Positions 37,778 through 47,418 are shown, numbered from the stretch's first letter. The stretch: DNA of 64,000 bases from Candidatus Rhodoferax mariagerensis (GCA_016719055.1 JADKAW010000002.1:124001-188000); one strand, 5' to 3'. The notes: a model not told the origin generated them from the letters alone. A program made the numbers and translations.

Positions 37778-39316
37778 ATGCCAACCAACAGAATCACCAT
37801 GCGTCAAATCCGAGAATCCCTGCGCCTGCACCTACAGGCCAATCTGAGCTACAACGAAGTCGGTCGCACCCTCAAGATATCCAAAAGCGTTGTGGGCAAG
37901 TACCTGTCGCTAGCCCGAGTGGCCGGCGTTGACTGGAGCGTGGCCCAAACACTCAGCGACCAAGAGCTTGAGGCCAAACTGTACAAAGCGGCGTTACCGC
38001 GTAACAGCAAGCAATCACTGCCTGACTTTGCCGATGTGCACCAAGAGCTCAAACGCGCCGGTGTCACCCTGCAACTGCTTTGGGAAGAATACGCCAAAGA
38101 CAACCCTCTGGCTTTCAAATACACCAGCTTTTGCGTCAAGTACCGCCAGTGGGCCATGGGACTCAAACGCTCCATGCGCCAGATCCACATTGCTGGCGAG
38201 AAACTGTTCGTCGACTACGCCGGTCAAACCATACCCCTGATCGATGTCCTCAGCGGCGAGATCACCAAAGCACAGATCTTCGTGGCCACCTTGGGCGCCT
38301 CCAACTACACCTTTGCCTGTGCCACTGCACGCCAAACCACAACCGACTGGATCAACTCACAAGTGCTGGCACTGGAGTACTTTCAAGGTTCCCCGCGCCT
38401 GATCGTGCCTGACCAAACCCGCTCCCTGATCAAAAACCCGTGCAGCTACGACCCACAGAACAACCGGCTGTACGAAGAGTTTGCCACCCACTACGGCTGT
38501 GCCCTGTTGGCCGCCAGGCCCGCTCACCCCCGCGACAAACCCAAAGTCGAGAATGCCGTGCTGGTTGTTGAGCGCTGGATACTGGCACGCCTGCGCAAGC
38601 GCAAATTCTTCAATCTGACAGAGCTCAACCATGCCATTGCATTGCTGCTGAACGACCTCAACGCGCGCGCCTTCAAAAAGTTACCCGGTAACAGACGCAG
38701 CGCTTTTGAGCAGCTCGATGCACCGGCCTTGCGGCCACTGCCGGGAACACGTTTTGAGCTCTTTCGCTGGAAATCGGCCAAAGTCCACATCGACTACCAC
38801 GTCGAATTTGAGGGCCACTACTACAGCGTGCCCCACACCCTGGTGCGCACCACGGTGGAGTTGCGCGCCACCGACACCTTGCTGGAGTGTTATTCCTCCA
38901 ACCAGCGCGTGGCTTGCCACGCTATTAGCCACCAGCGCGGTGCCCACACCACTACGCCGGAGCACATGCCGGCATCGCACCGGGCGCATCTGCAATGGAC
39001 CCCACAAAAGCTCATTGACTGGGGGCTGCGCATTGGCGTGAGCACCGCACAGGTGGTGACCTGGCAGCTTGAGCACCGGCCGCACCCAGAGCAGGGTTAC
39101 CGGGCATGTTTGGGCTTGCAGCGTCTGGCACGCGAGTTCACACCGGCGCGGCTGGAGGTGGCCTGCACCCGTGCGGTGGCGATTCGATCACTGACGTACC
39201 GCAGCGTGGCCTCCATCCTCCAAAACGCCCTGGATCGTCAACCCATCCTGGGGGCAACTGCGCCTGGCGCGCTGCCCCTGCACGACAACATCCGTGGACC
39301 AGAGCATTTCCACTGA
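37778..39316 (+). CDS. istA: IS21-family transposase IstA, outer element
   Basis: A 512-residue transposase. An N-terminal helix-turn-helix (LSYNEVGRTLKISKSVVGKYLSLA) precedes a retroviral-type catalytic core with the likely DDE residues in KLFVDYAGQTIPL, LIVPDQTRSL and KPKVENAVLVVERWI. The length is normal and the frame uninterrupted. It needs the partner ATPase IstB, encoded 111 bp downstream. Confidence 0.92.
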   Translation: MPTNRITMRQIRESLRLHLQANLSYNEVGRTLKISKSVVGKYLSLARVAGVDWSVAQTLSDQELEAKLYKAALPRNSKQSLPDFADVHQELKRAGVTLQLLWEEYAKDNPLAFKYTSFCVKYRQWAMGLKRSMRQIHIAGEKLFVDYAGQTIPLIDVLSGEITKAQIFVATLGASNYTFACATARQTTTDWINSQVLALEYFQGSPRLIVPDQTRSLIKNPCSYDPQNNRLYEEFATHYGCALLAARPAHPRDKPKVENAVLVVERWILARLRKRKFFNLTELNHAIALLLNDLNARAFKKLPGNRRSAFEQLDAPALRPLPGTRFELFRWKSAKVHIDYHVEFEGHYYSVPHTLVRTTVELRATDTLLECYSSNQRVACHAISHQRGAHTTTPEHMPASHRAHLQWTPQKLIDWGLRIGVSTAQVVTWQLEHRPHPEQGYRACLGLQRLAREFTPARLEVACTRAVAIRSLTYRSVASILQNALDRQPILGATAPGALPLHDNIRGPEHFH

Positions 39317-39427
39317 GCGCATGGATCTGAGTGACTGCCCAGCGACTGCGGCGCACTGACAACAAGTGTCCGCCCTGAATTTCCAAATCAAGCAACCCAA
39401 TACACCCCAAACAAGGCAGAACCCGTC

Positions 39428-40204
39428 ATGAATGAACATACCCTTAACCAACTTCGCAGCCTACGCCTGGATGGCATGGTGCGTGCCCTTGAAGACCAAG
39501 CTGTGAGCACCGCCGCCAGCGCACTGGGCTTTGATGAGCGCTTCTCTCTGGTGGTGCAGCGTCAGGTGAGTTGGCGCGACGATCGCCGAGTTGCACGTTT
39601 GCTCAAGAGCGCCAAACTCAAGGTCAGTAGCGCCTGCATCGAAGACATCAATTGGCGTGCCAGCCGCGCACTGGACAGTTCACTGGTGGCGGCGCTTGCC
39701 ACGGGTGACTGGATACGCAAGGCCCAGAACTTGCTGATGACAGGTGCCACCGGGTGTGGCAAGACGTGGCTGGCGTGCGCCTTGGCGCATCAGGCAGCAC
39801 GCAGTGGTTTTTCGGTGCTGTATGCCCGCGCGGGGCGGCTTTTTGATGAGTTGCAGGTGGCCCATGGCGATGGCAGCTTTGCCAGGCGTATGACACAACT
39901 GGCCAAGCTCGATTTGCTGATCATTGATGATTTTGCGATTGCTCCTATGGGTGCCACCCAGCGCAATGATTTGCTGGAGCTGCTCGATGACCGGGTGGGT
40001 ACGCGCTCAACGCTGATTACCAGCCAGTTGCCGGTTAAAACCTGGCACGCCTACCTGGACGACCCCACTGTGGCCGATGCCATTTTGGATCGGGTCGTGC
40101 ATAGCAGTCACAGAATTCATCTCAAGGGGCCGACGTTGCGCGATAACAAACAAATCAAACCCACGTCCCAGGGGAATTCGGACCCTGCAGGCGTTACGGT
40201 GTAA
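39428..40204 (+). CDS. istB: IS21-family helper ATPase IstB, outer element
   Basis: A 258-residue AAA+ ATPase of the DnaC/IstB type, with Walker A GATGCGKTWLACALA and Walker B LDLLIIDDFAIAPM, arginine and sensor regions following. It starts MNEHTLNQLRSLRLDGM as in other IstB proteins. IstB forms a clamp on target DNA and stimulates strand transfer by IstA. The sequence differs clearly from the inner element's IstB. Confidence 0.92.
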   Translation: MNEHTLNQLRSLRLDGMVRALEDQAVSTAASALGFDERFSLVVQRQVSWRDDRRVARLLKSAKLKVSSACIEDINWRASRALDSSLVAALATGDWIRKAQNLLMTGATGCGKTWLACALAHQAARSGFSVLYARAGRLFDELQVAHGDGSFARRMTQLAKLDLLIIDDFAIAPMGATQRNDLLELLDDRVGTRSTLITSQLPVKTWHAYLDDPTVADAILDRVVHSSHRIHLKGPTLRDNKQIKPTSQGNSDPAGVTV

Positions 40205-40365
40205 CGAGCAGGAGCTTTGAGCGATGGCCACCAAACTCAAGACTGCAGCCAATTCAGTCACTCAACCTCAACCTCAACGCAAAAGAAGGAGCAATGCACA
40301 ACGTCAAGTCGACTATCGCACGCGCCATTTGAAGGATGTCAATGGTCAACTCGATCGTTTGAGTG

Positions 40366-40372
40366 TGCTGGT
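40366..40372 (+). repeat. Target-site duplication, left, inner IS21 element
   Basis: TGCTGGT here recurs at 43058-43064, directly after the right end of the inner element. Confidence 0.85.
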
Positions 40373-40478
40373 TGTTGCCGCCGACCGAAAACTGAGCCAC
40401 AAATAGAGGGTATGCCGACCCAAAACTGAGCCAGGTGTTTTACTAGCGCTGCCTACTTTTTAGGCAGGAGCAAACAAG

Positions 40479-42026
40479 GTGATCACCATGGAATTTTTAG
40501 GCAAGATAAGGCGCATGCAAGTGCGCGACAAACTCTCAGAGCGAGCAATAGCAAAACGCACGGGCTTATCGCGCAACACCGTGCACAAATGGCTTCAAAC
40601 CCCAGAAGAAGTTCAAGCACCCAAGTACGTCCGGGCTAAGGGTTTCAACAAACTTGGTGACTTTACTGACGAACTGGAGCAATCCCTCAAAGCCGACGCG
40701 CTGCGCCCCAAAAAGGACAGACGCACAGCACGCGCCCTGTTTGCGCAAATCAAGGCCAGTGGCTACGCAGGAGGCTACACCCGTGTCACCGACTACATCC
40801 GCGCCTGGCGGGCCAACGCTGGCAAAGACATCAAAGCCTTCGTGCCCTTGAAGTTTGAGCTGGGTGAGGCGTTCCAGTTTGACTGGAGCGAAGAAGGCAT
40901 GGTGATCGGTGGCATCTATCACCGCATGCAAGTCTCCCACATGAAGCTGTGCGCCAGTCGCGCCTTCTGGCTGGTGGCCTACCCCAGCCAGGGCCATGAA
41001 ATGCTGTTTGATGCCCATACGCGCTCCTTCTGTGCACTTGGCGGAGTTGCCCGGCGGGGTATCTACGACAACATGAAGACAGCGGTCGATAAAGTAAAGA
41101 AAGGCAAGGGTCGCACTGTCAATGCCCGCTTTGCCGTCATGTGCGCGCACTACCTCTTCGATGCTGACTTCTGCAACGTTGCCAGCGGCTGGGAGAAAGG
41201 TGTCGTCGAGAAGAATGTGCAGGACAGCCGCAGGCGGATCTGGATCGATGCACAGAGCCGCAAATGGCACAGCTTTGAGGAACTCAACGCGTGGCTGGGC
41301 GAGCGCTGTCGCGCCCTGTGGGCTGAGGTACGTCACCCCGAATTCCAGCAATTCAGCGTTTTGGAAATGCTGGAGCAAGAACGCACCGAACTGATGCCCA
41401 TGCCCACCGTGTTTGATGGTTACGTCGAGCGCTCAGCCAAGGTATCAAGCACCTGCTTGGTGGCGGTGGCGCGCAACCGCTACTCGGTGCCGTGTGAGCT
41501 GGCCGGCCAGCGCGTGAGCACCCGGCTGTACCCCAGCCGGGTGGAAATTGCCACCGATGAGGGCATCGTTGCCAGCCACGCGCGACTGTCAGACCGAGGC
41601 CACATCTGCTACGACTGGCAGCACTACATTGCGCTGATACAGCGCAAGCCCGGTGCCCTGCGCAACGGCGCTCCATTTGCCGACATGCCGGCGCCATTGC
41701 TACGTTTGCGCCAAGGGCTGATGCGCCATGATGGTGGTGACAAAACCATGGCGCAGGTACTCAACTGTGTCTCCAGCCACGGCCTCGAAGCGGTGTTGGT
41801 GGCGGTGGAATTGGTCATTGAATCGGGGGCGCTCAGTACCGAACACGTCCTCAACGTATTGGCTCGCCTGAACGCCGCACCTGTGCCTGAATCGGTTCAA
41901 AGTAGCTTGCCCCTGGGCGAACTGCCAGTGGCCAATACAGGGCGCTATGACAGCTTGCGTCACGGTAACACAGCTGATGTCAACCATGAAGCCGCCAGCC
42001 TGCTGGAGCTCAATCATGCGTCGTGA
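40479..42026 (+). CDS. istA: IS21-family transposase IstA, inner element
   Basis: A 515-residue transposase. GTG 40479 (with CAGGAG upstream) or ATG 40488 may be the start. The helix-turn-helix SERAIAKRTGLSRNTVHKWL and likely DDE residues (EAFQFDWSEEGMV, RGIYDNMKTAV, GVVEKNVQDSRRRIW) are intact. It is a different subgroup from the outer IstA by eye. The stop overlaps the istB start. Confidence 0.92.
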   Translation: MITMEFLGKIRRMQVRDKLSERAIAKRTGLSRNTVHKWLQTPEEVQAPKYVRAKGFNKLGDFTDELEQSLKADALRPKKDRRTARALFAQIKASGYAGGYTRVTDYIRAWRANAGKDIKAFVPLKFELGEAFQFDWSEEGMVIGGIYHRMQVSHMKLCASRAFWLVAYPSQGHEMLFDAHTRSFCALGGVARRGIYDNMKTAVDKVKKGKGRTVNARFAVMCAHYLFDADFCNVASGWEKGVVEKNVQDSRRRIWIDAQSRKWHSFEELNAWLGERCRALWAEVRHPEFQQFSVLEMLEQERTELMPMPTVFDGYVERSAKVSSTCLVAVARNRYSVPCELAGQRVSTRLYPSRVEIATDEGIVASHARLSDRGHICYDWQHYIALIQRKPGALRNGAPFADMPAPLLRLRQGLMRHDGGDKTMAQVLNCVSSHGLEAVLVAVELVIESGALSTEHVLNVLARLNAAPVPESVQSSLPLGELPVANTGRYDSLRHGNTADVNHEAASLLELNHAS

Positions 42027-42846
42027 GATCAGCACCGAACTCAAGGAGCTGCGTCTGCACGGCATGGCGCAGGCGTGGGATGAATTGACAACCCACGAGG
42101 GCAAACCCAACGATGTGGGTATACAAACATCGCGCTGGTTGATCGAGCATTTGTTGCAAGCCGAACACGAGCAACGGGCGTTTGCCTCGGTGCGCCACCA
42201 GATGAAAGCGGCCAAGTTCCCGCTGCACCGTGACCTGGCAGGCTTTGACTTTGAGGGCACCAGGGTTGACAAGAAGTTGGTCAACCAACTCAGTACATTG
42301 GACTTCACTGACAGGGCACAAAACGTTGTTCTCATTGGTGGGCCAGGCACCGGTAAGACGCACCTGGCCACAGCCATTGGGGTAGCTGGCATTACTGCAA
42401 AAGGCAAGCGAGTGCGCTTTTATTCCACGGTCGATTTGGTCAATGAGTTGGAGAAGGAAAAGCGCCAGGACAAGGCCGGGCGCATCGCGCTGGCACTGAT
42501 GCGCATGGACTTGGTCATCCTCGATGAGCTGGGGTACTTGCCGTTCAGCCAAGCCGGTGGTGCCTTGTTGTTTCACCTGCTCTCCAAGCTGTACGAGCAC
42601 ACCAGCGTGGTGATCACTACCAATTTGAGCTTCTCGGAGTGGTCCAGCGTGTTCATTGATGCCAAGATGACCACGGCACTATTGGACCGGCTCACTCACC
42701 ACTGCCACATCGTGGAGACGGGCAATGAGTCCTACCGGTTCAGGCACAGCACGATGGCCGCGAAGACGCGTATCAAGGCCAGGGAGAGCGAACGTAAGGG
42801 CAGTCAATCGGTGCCGCCAGCACAAGAGCCAGACGAATCGTTCTGA
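42016..42846 (+). CDS. istB: IS21-family helper ATPase IstB, inner element
   Basis: A 276-residue IstB. ATG 42016 (MRREISTELKELRLHGMAQAW) overlaps the istA stop by 11 bp, the usual translational coupling in IS21. Walker A GGPGTGKTHLATAIG and Walker B MDLVILDELGYLPF are intact, as is the C-terminal RLTHHCHIVETGNESYRF segment. Both genes look functional, so this copy may still be active. Confidence 0.92.
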   Translation: MRREISTELKELRLHGMAQAWDELTTHEGKPNDVGIQTSRWLIEHLLQAEHEQRAFASVRHQMKAAKFPLHRDLAGFDFEGTRVDKKLVNQLSTLDFTDRAQNVVLIGGPGTGKTHLATAIGVAGITAKGKRVRFYSTVDLVNELEKEKRQDKAGRIALALMRMDLVILDELGYLPFSQAGGALLFHLLSKLYEHTSVVITTNLSFSEWSSVFIDAKMTTALLDRLTHHCHIVETGNESYRFRHSTMAAKTRIKARESERKGSQSVPPAQEPDESF

Positions 42847-43057
42847 GGCAACGCGAGAAGGGGAAATCCGCTACGGGCTACGCCCTTCGCTCCTTTCCCC
42901 TTTGCGCCATAAATCAATTCAGAAAACCGAAGTCAGGGGGCAGCCAAAAACCAGAAATTCTGTACACTTATCCACAGTTGCCAATTCAAAATTCGGCAAC
43001 ACGCCCTGGCTCAATATTGAATCGGCAGGGTGGCTCAATATTCAATCGGCGCTGACA

Positions 43058-43064
43058 TGCTGGT
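43058..43064 (+). repeat. Target-site duplication, right, inner IS21 element
   Basis: TGCTGGT, matching 40366-40372. Confidence 0.85.
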
Positions 43065-43257
43065 GGATTTTCATGCCAAACGTGCCCTGGAGCGCCTGGC
43101 CTGCTGTTACGGTGTAACGCAAAAAGCGATGCTGGAGCACTTGGTCATACAGGCGAATTACGTTGCCCAGCGTGAGGCTCAGGCCCAGTCACCCAATGGC
43201 CAGGCTGAGTACTTTGATGGACAGATCCGTTTGGCTTTGCCTGGCGTTACAAGGTAA

Positions 43258-43610
43258 CGCATCGTCCTTTGATTCTTTGAATCTGGGCTGGTATCGATGT
43301 CCTGGTGTCCACAGAAGAGCGGCTGCACCGGCCCGATGGGCTCGTGCAGCCCCGACAGCCTTGCCCACAATCGCTGCGCTCAGTGTGGACAAGCCCTACC
43401 AGAACTTGCCCACACTTCGTATGGACAAGTCCGAGGCGCTGTAGCCGCGCCTCCCCGCTGCACGGGTCCCCACCCGGCTTGCTTCAAACGAATTCCCAAT
43501 ACCAAGTTTCAAAGCCCAAAGCCCAAAGCCCTAAACCTCGCTTCGCGCCCGCGCCGGCTATCCCCAAGCCTGATGTTTGGGCTACATTAACCACTCGCTT
43601 GCGCGCAACT
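43258..43610. other. Non-coding tail of the outer IS21 element
   Basis: Open frames exist but none has a ribosome site or recognisable family. The stretch includes TGTGGACAAG-like text and a C-rich segment, and leads to the right-end repeats starting at 43616. Confidence 0.4.
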
Positions 43611-43686
43611 CTGCGCGTCCACGATCAGTCTGAAACGCCGTCCACGATCACGCTGAAACAAGCGTCCACGATCGCTGAAATACGCA

Positions 43687-43693
43687 GTGCGAC
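43687..43693 (+). repeat. Target-site duplication, right, outer IS21 element
   Basis: GTGCGAC, matching 37581-37587. Confidence 0.85.
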
Positions 43694-43704
43694 GTTAAAA
43701 CGGT

Positions 43705-43989
43705 GCTGATACACCAGCGATAGCGGCACCAGCATCAACAGCTATACCGAAGACATCCGGCCAGACGGCAGCATGGCCTCGATTCCTGACCGGGTCGCCG
43801 AACTGGTTGACCGCTTTGCCGACCCAACGCGCTTTGACGCTATCCTGGTCGATGCGCATGGCGTTGGGGGATCTGCAGCAGGTGTAGAAAAAATCCCATG
43901 GCAGTTCGCCACAAAAATCAGCGAACCGCAAACCGGTCTCTTCGCTAAATCCGCCTTGTTGTTCACGAATCCTCGCAAGATTTTTTAGA
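43705..43989 (+). pseudogene. Unidentified coding remnant beside the IS21 insertion
   Basis: The plus-strand frame reads TSDSGTSINSYTEDIRPDG, then MASIPDRVAELVDRFADPTRFD, and ends KSALLFTNPRKIF. The composition looks like real coding sequence, but I do not recognise a family, and the 5' part is cut off near the IS21 junction. An independent small gene starting at 43773 is possible. A minus-strand frame over the same bases looks like a shadow. Confidence 0.3.
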
Positions 43990-44162
43990 ACGTGTTGTTG
44001 AGCATTGATTTGTATGGGGATTCTGGCAAACATCAGCTCCAATGGGCTCGATAGACCAAAGCTTGTCTGTATTTCGAGTCGCCGCCCGGCTGCTGAAAAA
44101 GGGCGGCACGGCACCCGTTTAAATAAAAGCGGACATCACCTCGCCGGTTGCTGGGGTATCTT

Positions 44163-44215
44163 ATTTGCTACAGAAAATATAGCTTCTAGCGCTTATGAAT
44201 ATTGGGCTGTAGGCC
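44163..44215. repeat. Dispersed Comamonadaceae-type repeat
   Basis: GAAAATATAGCTTCTAGCGC, a short spacer, then GGGCTGTAGGCCTTTTTT. It lies just downstream of the restriction gene and its T-run could also act as a terminator for plus-strand transcripts. Confidence 0.5.
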
Positions 44216-44238
44216 TTTTTTGCATATAACTGGTGGCC

Positions 44239-47200
44239 TCACAGCGCGAGCAGTTGCGCCAGCAACTGTTGCGGGTCGTGGCAGGCCACAAAGCGCCACT
44301 GACCCAGTTGCCCCCAGCGGTTTACCGCACCCACCCAGCGCTGCGCCGCCTGGTGTTTGGCGGCCACCTCGGCGGGTTGCGCGCCTTTCACCTCCAGCAG
44401 CAGGTGCGTGCCCTTGGTCATTCGAACCACAAAATCTGGCTCGTAAGCCCGCGCCTGGCCATAAAACTCATAGGGCACGGTCAACTCCAGCCGGTCGTTG
44501 CGCACATAACATTGAATCAAGCCTTGCTGCGCCGCCATTTCCAGTTGCAAGGCGGCTGCCTGCTCCCAGGAGCCGGTATCGGCGGCGACAAAGTTCAAAT
44601 GGCTGGATGGCGAATTCATCACCGGCTTGACCGTTTTGAACCGCACAGCGGCACTGCTGCCAATGGCCTTGTAGCGGTTCAGGCGCGGCAGCAAGGGCGG
44701 CTCGCCTTGGCGCTCGTCGGGCCGAATGGCCGCTACCAGCAATCCCACCACCCGCTGCGCGTAGGTTTGCAAACCAACTTCGCAACGGTGCAAGCCTTTG
44801 TAGTCAACGCGGGTTGCCAGGTATTGCTGGGTAAAGCCGAGCACCTGCGGGAACAAGGCGGCACGTCCACTGCGGCGCAAGCGTTCACTGGCCGGGTGCG
44901 CCGCATCGGTCAACTGGCGCACTACCTCGCGCGCCATCTCGAAGGCAATGGTTTGCGGATGCGTCTGCTGGTAATAGGCCTCGCGCGTGAAAAGATCAAA
45001 GCCAAAGCCGGTCTGCTGGCCTGGCGTGCCGACGGCATAACCCACTTGCGGTCGCACGAACGCGGCCGTCGGGTTGCCAATCGGGTCCAGCGTGATGCGC
45101 TCCATCGCTGCCACATCGCAGGCGATCAGGTTATTGGCCAGGTCCACCACAAACCCTTCCACCACCGGGAACCTGATTTCAAACGCGGCCCGCTCAGGCA
45201 ACGCCAGCACCTCGTGCTTGGGCCGGTCTTCTGGTGGCGCGGTGTTGCCCGGCGTGCGCCCCTTGAACGGAATCAGCGAAAACGGCACGCCAAACACGTC
45301 CACATATTCTTCCGTCAGGTGGCCGGTCTGTGGGTCGGGCGTGTAGTCCATGCGGCGCAGGCCGCGCCCCACCACCTGCTCGCACAGCAACTGGCTGTGA
45401 AACGCCCGCAAGCCCAGAATGTGCGTCACGTTGTTGGCATCCCAGCCCTCGCTGAGCATGTTCACGCTGACCACGCAGCGGATATGCTCGCCCGCACCGC
45501 CCACCTGCCCCACGCTGCTGACGATGCGCCGCAGCTCCTCGGCCGCCTCGCGGCGGGTGGCGTTGGGGTCGGCGCTTTCGGCAGCGGCCAGCAGATTCGA
45601 GTCAATGCGCAGCGTCACTTCAGCCCCGGCGCGGTTCCACAATTGCGCAAATCCGCCCAGGCCATTGCCATAACGCTTGACCGGCTTGGGCTTTTTGCGC
45701 TTGCGAGGTGCGCCGTCGTCATCCGTGGCTTCATCGCCGTCATCACCCTCATCCGCTTCGATCAGCAGCGTCTCTTCGCCAGAAATCATGCGGTAAAAAT
45801 GCTCGGCAATGTCGGTGTTGTCGCACACCACAATCATCACCGGCGGGGTGTGGTCCTGCCCCGGCGCGGCGGCCTGCACCTGGTCAAAGCGCTGCGCCCA
45901 CTGCCCGGCCAGCGTCAGCAGCGCGGCTTCAGCCTTGCGATAAACCACCTCCGGCTTGGGCTTGCCGCCGGGCAGCCGCTCGCCCGAAGCCAGATCGGCG
46001 GTGACGTGCTGCCAGAGCCTGAAAAACTGCGGCTCGGGTCGCCCGGTGTTGTCGGCTGCCGGCAAGCGGGGAATTTTGGTGATGCCACTCTCAATCGCAT
46101 CCACCAGGCCAAAGTCGCTGACGATCCACGGAAACGGCGAGCCTTCCGGGTAGCCGCTGCCCTGCAAATAAAACGGCGTCGCCGACAGATCGACACAAAA
46201 CGCCACACCGCAGGCGGCATGCAGTTTGTCCAGGCCGCTGACCCACACGGTGGCCTCTTCGCGCTCGGCCCGATCTTCGGCGCTCAAGGTATCAATCGCT
46301 GGCACTGGGGCTGGCCGGTAGGCGTGATGCCCCTCGTCGTTGAACACCAGCAGCGGCTCGCCCTGTTCGCCTTCCCACAAATCGCCCAGCCGGGCGCGGG
46401 CAAACGACTCGGGCGTTTCGGCACCCAGTTGCCCGACGGTGACACCGCCAACCCGAATGTCTTCGGCCTGCGGGCTGAACAAATGCCAGTTGCTCACCAG
46501 CACCCGGCCTTTGGCCAGATCAGGCCGCAGTGCGCTGGGCACCAGATCAAACTTGTCAAAGTAGTTTTGCGCATCGCCCGGTCGCAACACGGATAGCCGG
46601 TCCTTGATGGTCAGGTTCGGGCAAACAACCAGCGCCCGGCGCGGAAAACGTGCATCCTGCGGGGTGCGGCCCCGGTTGCAAAAGGCCCAGGCCAGCAGCA
46701 GCGCCATCAGCACGGTTTTGCCGCTGCCGGTGGCCATCTTGCAGGCGTAGCGGGTCAATGCCTGAGCGCCTGCCTCATGCGGCCGGTCAATCAGCTTGGG
46801 GTGCTGCGCCACTTTCGCCACCCAGTCATCCGGGCGCGGGTTGTGCCCCTGCATCAGCGCCGCATGGTCGGCTTGGCTGAGCTGCGGCTTGAAGCGCGGC
46901 ACCCGGCCCTGCGCCAGCATTTCGCGCAAATAAATCACCGTTTCAGCCGCTTCGATCTGGCAAAAGAACAGCCGACGCGTGCGGTCTTCGCGCCACCAGT
47001 GGCGCAGCAGGGTTTTGCTGGTCTCGCTGGCTCCGGCCCAATCCGCCTTGCGCCAGCGCCGCACATCCTCGCGCAGCGCGTTGACCAGCGGCAAATCGTC
47101 GCGGTCTTCTTCGGCCATAAAGCCCAGTTGCTGCTGGGCGCTGCCGCTACGTTCGGTCTTGTACCAGTAGCTCGCTGGCCGCCGACCCGGTGTGCGGGTC

Positions 47201-47418
47201 GGGATGCCGGTGCTTTGGTCATACACCCAGTGCTGGTCTGGCTCGGTGTAGGGCGAGCACAGAATCGGCTTGTCAACCGGCTGGATTGGCAACGGCTGTT
47301 GTGCGGGCGTCAACGCACGGCTCCACACGAGGTGTTCAACATAGAAGCTCCGATTGGGTTTGAGGCCCGGGAAATCATGGGTATTGCTGGCGTGAGTGCA
47401 ATATCCGCAGAATATCAA
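44239..47418 (-). CDS. Type III-like restriction endonuclease subunit (Res, SF2 helicase-nuclease)
   Basis: A 1,059-residue protein. Helicase motifs are clear: motif I MATGSGKTVLMALLL, motif II FNDEGHH, motif III DLSATPF, and the C-terminal helicase part NMLSEGWDANNVTHILGL and EQVVGRGLRRM. A C-terminal PD-(D/E)xK nuclease is suggested by YEPDFVVRMTKGTHLLLEVKG near 1010-1030. The protein would cleave DNA after ATP-driven translocation when sites lack methylation. The first ATG (47418) overlaps the end of the ParE-like gene by 44 bp; the true start may be somewhat later. It works with the methyltransferase at 47896-51255. Confidence 0.88.
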   Translation of the reverse strand: MIFCGYCTHASNTHDFPGLKPNRSFYVEHLVWSRALTPAQQPLPIQPVDKPILCSPYTEPDQHWVYDQSTGIPTRTPGRRPASYWYKTERSGSAQQQLGFMAEEDRDDLPLVNALREDVRRWRKADWAGASETSKTLLRHWWREDRTRRLFFCQIEAAETVIYLREMLAQGRVPRFKPQLSQADHAALMQGHNPRPDDWVAKVAQHPKLIDRPHEAGAQALTRYACKMATGSGKTVLMALLLAWAFCNRGRTPQDARFPRRALVVCPNLTIKDRLSVLRPGDAQNYFDKFDLVPSALRPDLAKGRVLVSNWHLFSPQAEDIRVGGVTVGQLGAETPESFARARLGDLWEGEQGEPLLVFNDEGHHAYRPAPVPAIDTLSAEDRAEREEATVWVSGLDKLHAACGVAFCVDLSATPFYLQGSGYPEGSPFPWIVSDFGLVDAIESGITKIPRLPAADNTGRPEPQFFRLWQHVTADLASGERLPGGKPKPEVVYRKAEAALLTLAGQWAQRFDQVQAAAPGQDHTPPVMIVVCDNTDIAEHFYRMISGEETLLIEADEGDDGDEATDDDGAPRKRKKPKPVKRYGNGLGGFAQLWNRAGAEVTLRIDSNLLAAAESADPNATRREAAEELRRIVSSVGQVGGAGEHIRCVVSVNMLSEGWDANNVTHILGLRAFHSQLLCEQVVGRGLRRMDYTPDPQTGHLTEEYVDVFGVPFSLIPFKGRTPGNTAPPEDRPKHEVLALPERAAFEIRFPVVEGFVVDLANNLIACDVAAMERITLDPIGNPTAAFVRPQVGYAVGTPGQQTGFGFDLFTREAYYQQTHPQTIAFEMAREVVRQLTDAAHPASERLRRSGRAALFPQVLGFTQQYLATRVDYKGLHRCEVGLQTYAQRVVGLLVAAIRPDERQGEPPLLPRLNRYKAIGSSAAVRFKTVKPVMNSPSSHLNFVAADTGSWEQAAALQLEMAAQQGLIQCYVRNDRLELTVPYEFYGQARAYEPDFVVRMTKGTHLLLEVKGAQPAEVAAKHQAAQRWVGAVNRWGQLGQWRFVACHDPQQLLAQLLAL

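Larger units (their letters stand above)
40373..43057 (+). mobile_element. Inner IS21-family element (2,685 bp)
   Basis: Begins TGTTGCCGCCGACCG and ends CGGCGCTGACA, so it has TG...CA termini with imperfect inverted repeats (about 19 of 27 positions). Subterminal repeats of the form GCCGA-N8-TGAGCCA occur twice at the left (40380-40399, 40414-40433) and twice inverted at the right (43007-43026, 43031-43050). It contains istA and istB with an 11-bp overlap and is flanked by the 7-bp duplication TGCTGGT. It sits inside the passenger gene of the outer element, so it arrived later. Confidence 0.9.
40224..43257 (+). pseudogene. Passenger gene of the outer IS21, split by the inner IS21
   Basis: Two coding pieces belong together: 40224-40372 (MATKLKTAANSV ... 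DRLSVLV) and 43065-43257 (DFHAKRALERLACCYG ... LPGVTR). Removing the inner element (40373-43057) and one copy of the 7-bp duplication TGCTGGT joins them in frame into a 113-residue protein. The N-terminus is basic (PQPQRKRRSNAQRQVDYRTR) and the middle RALERLACCYGVTQKAMLEHLV looks like a ribbon-helix-helix or similar DNA-binding helix pair. Such a protein could be a regulator of the element; that is inference. In the present state each half is truncated. Confidence 0.8.
37588..43686 (+). mobile_element. Outer IS21-family element, interrupted by a second IS21
   Basis: A 6,099-bp element flanked by perfect 7-bp duplications GTGCGAC. The ends start TGCATATTTCAG and finish CTGAAATACGCA. Each end carries IS21-type multiple repeats of the motif ATCGTGGACG: five copies at the left (37603, 37626, 37649, 37672, 37696; 23-24 bp period) and three inverted copies at the right (43616, 43639, 43663). 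Genes: istA (37778-39316), istB (39428-40204), and a split passenger gene (40224-43257). Subtracting the inner 2,685-bp element and its 7-bp duplication leaves about 3.4 kb. It inserted 10 bp upstream of the toxin-antitoxin operator. Confidence 0.9.

Noticed and set aside
43305..43709. A 134-residue frame in the tail of the outer IS21
   Set aside because: Pro/Arg/Ser-rich low-quality translation that runs through the terminal repeats of the element.
44233..46596. A 787-residue plus-strand open frame
   Set aside because: It lies wholly antisense to the well-supported res gene and shows no family features; high G+C makes such shadows common.
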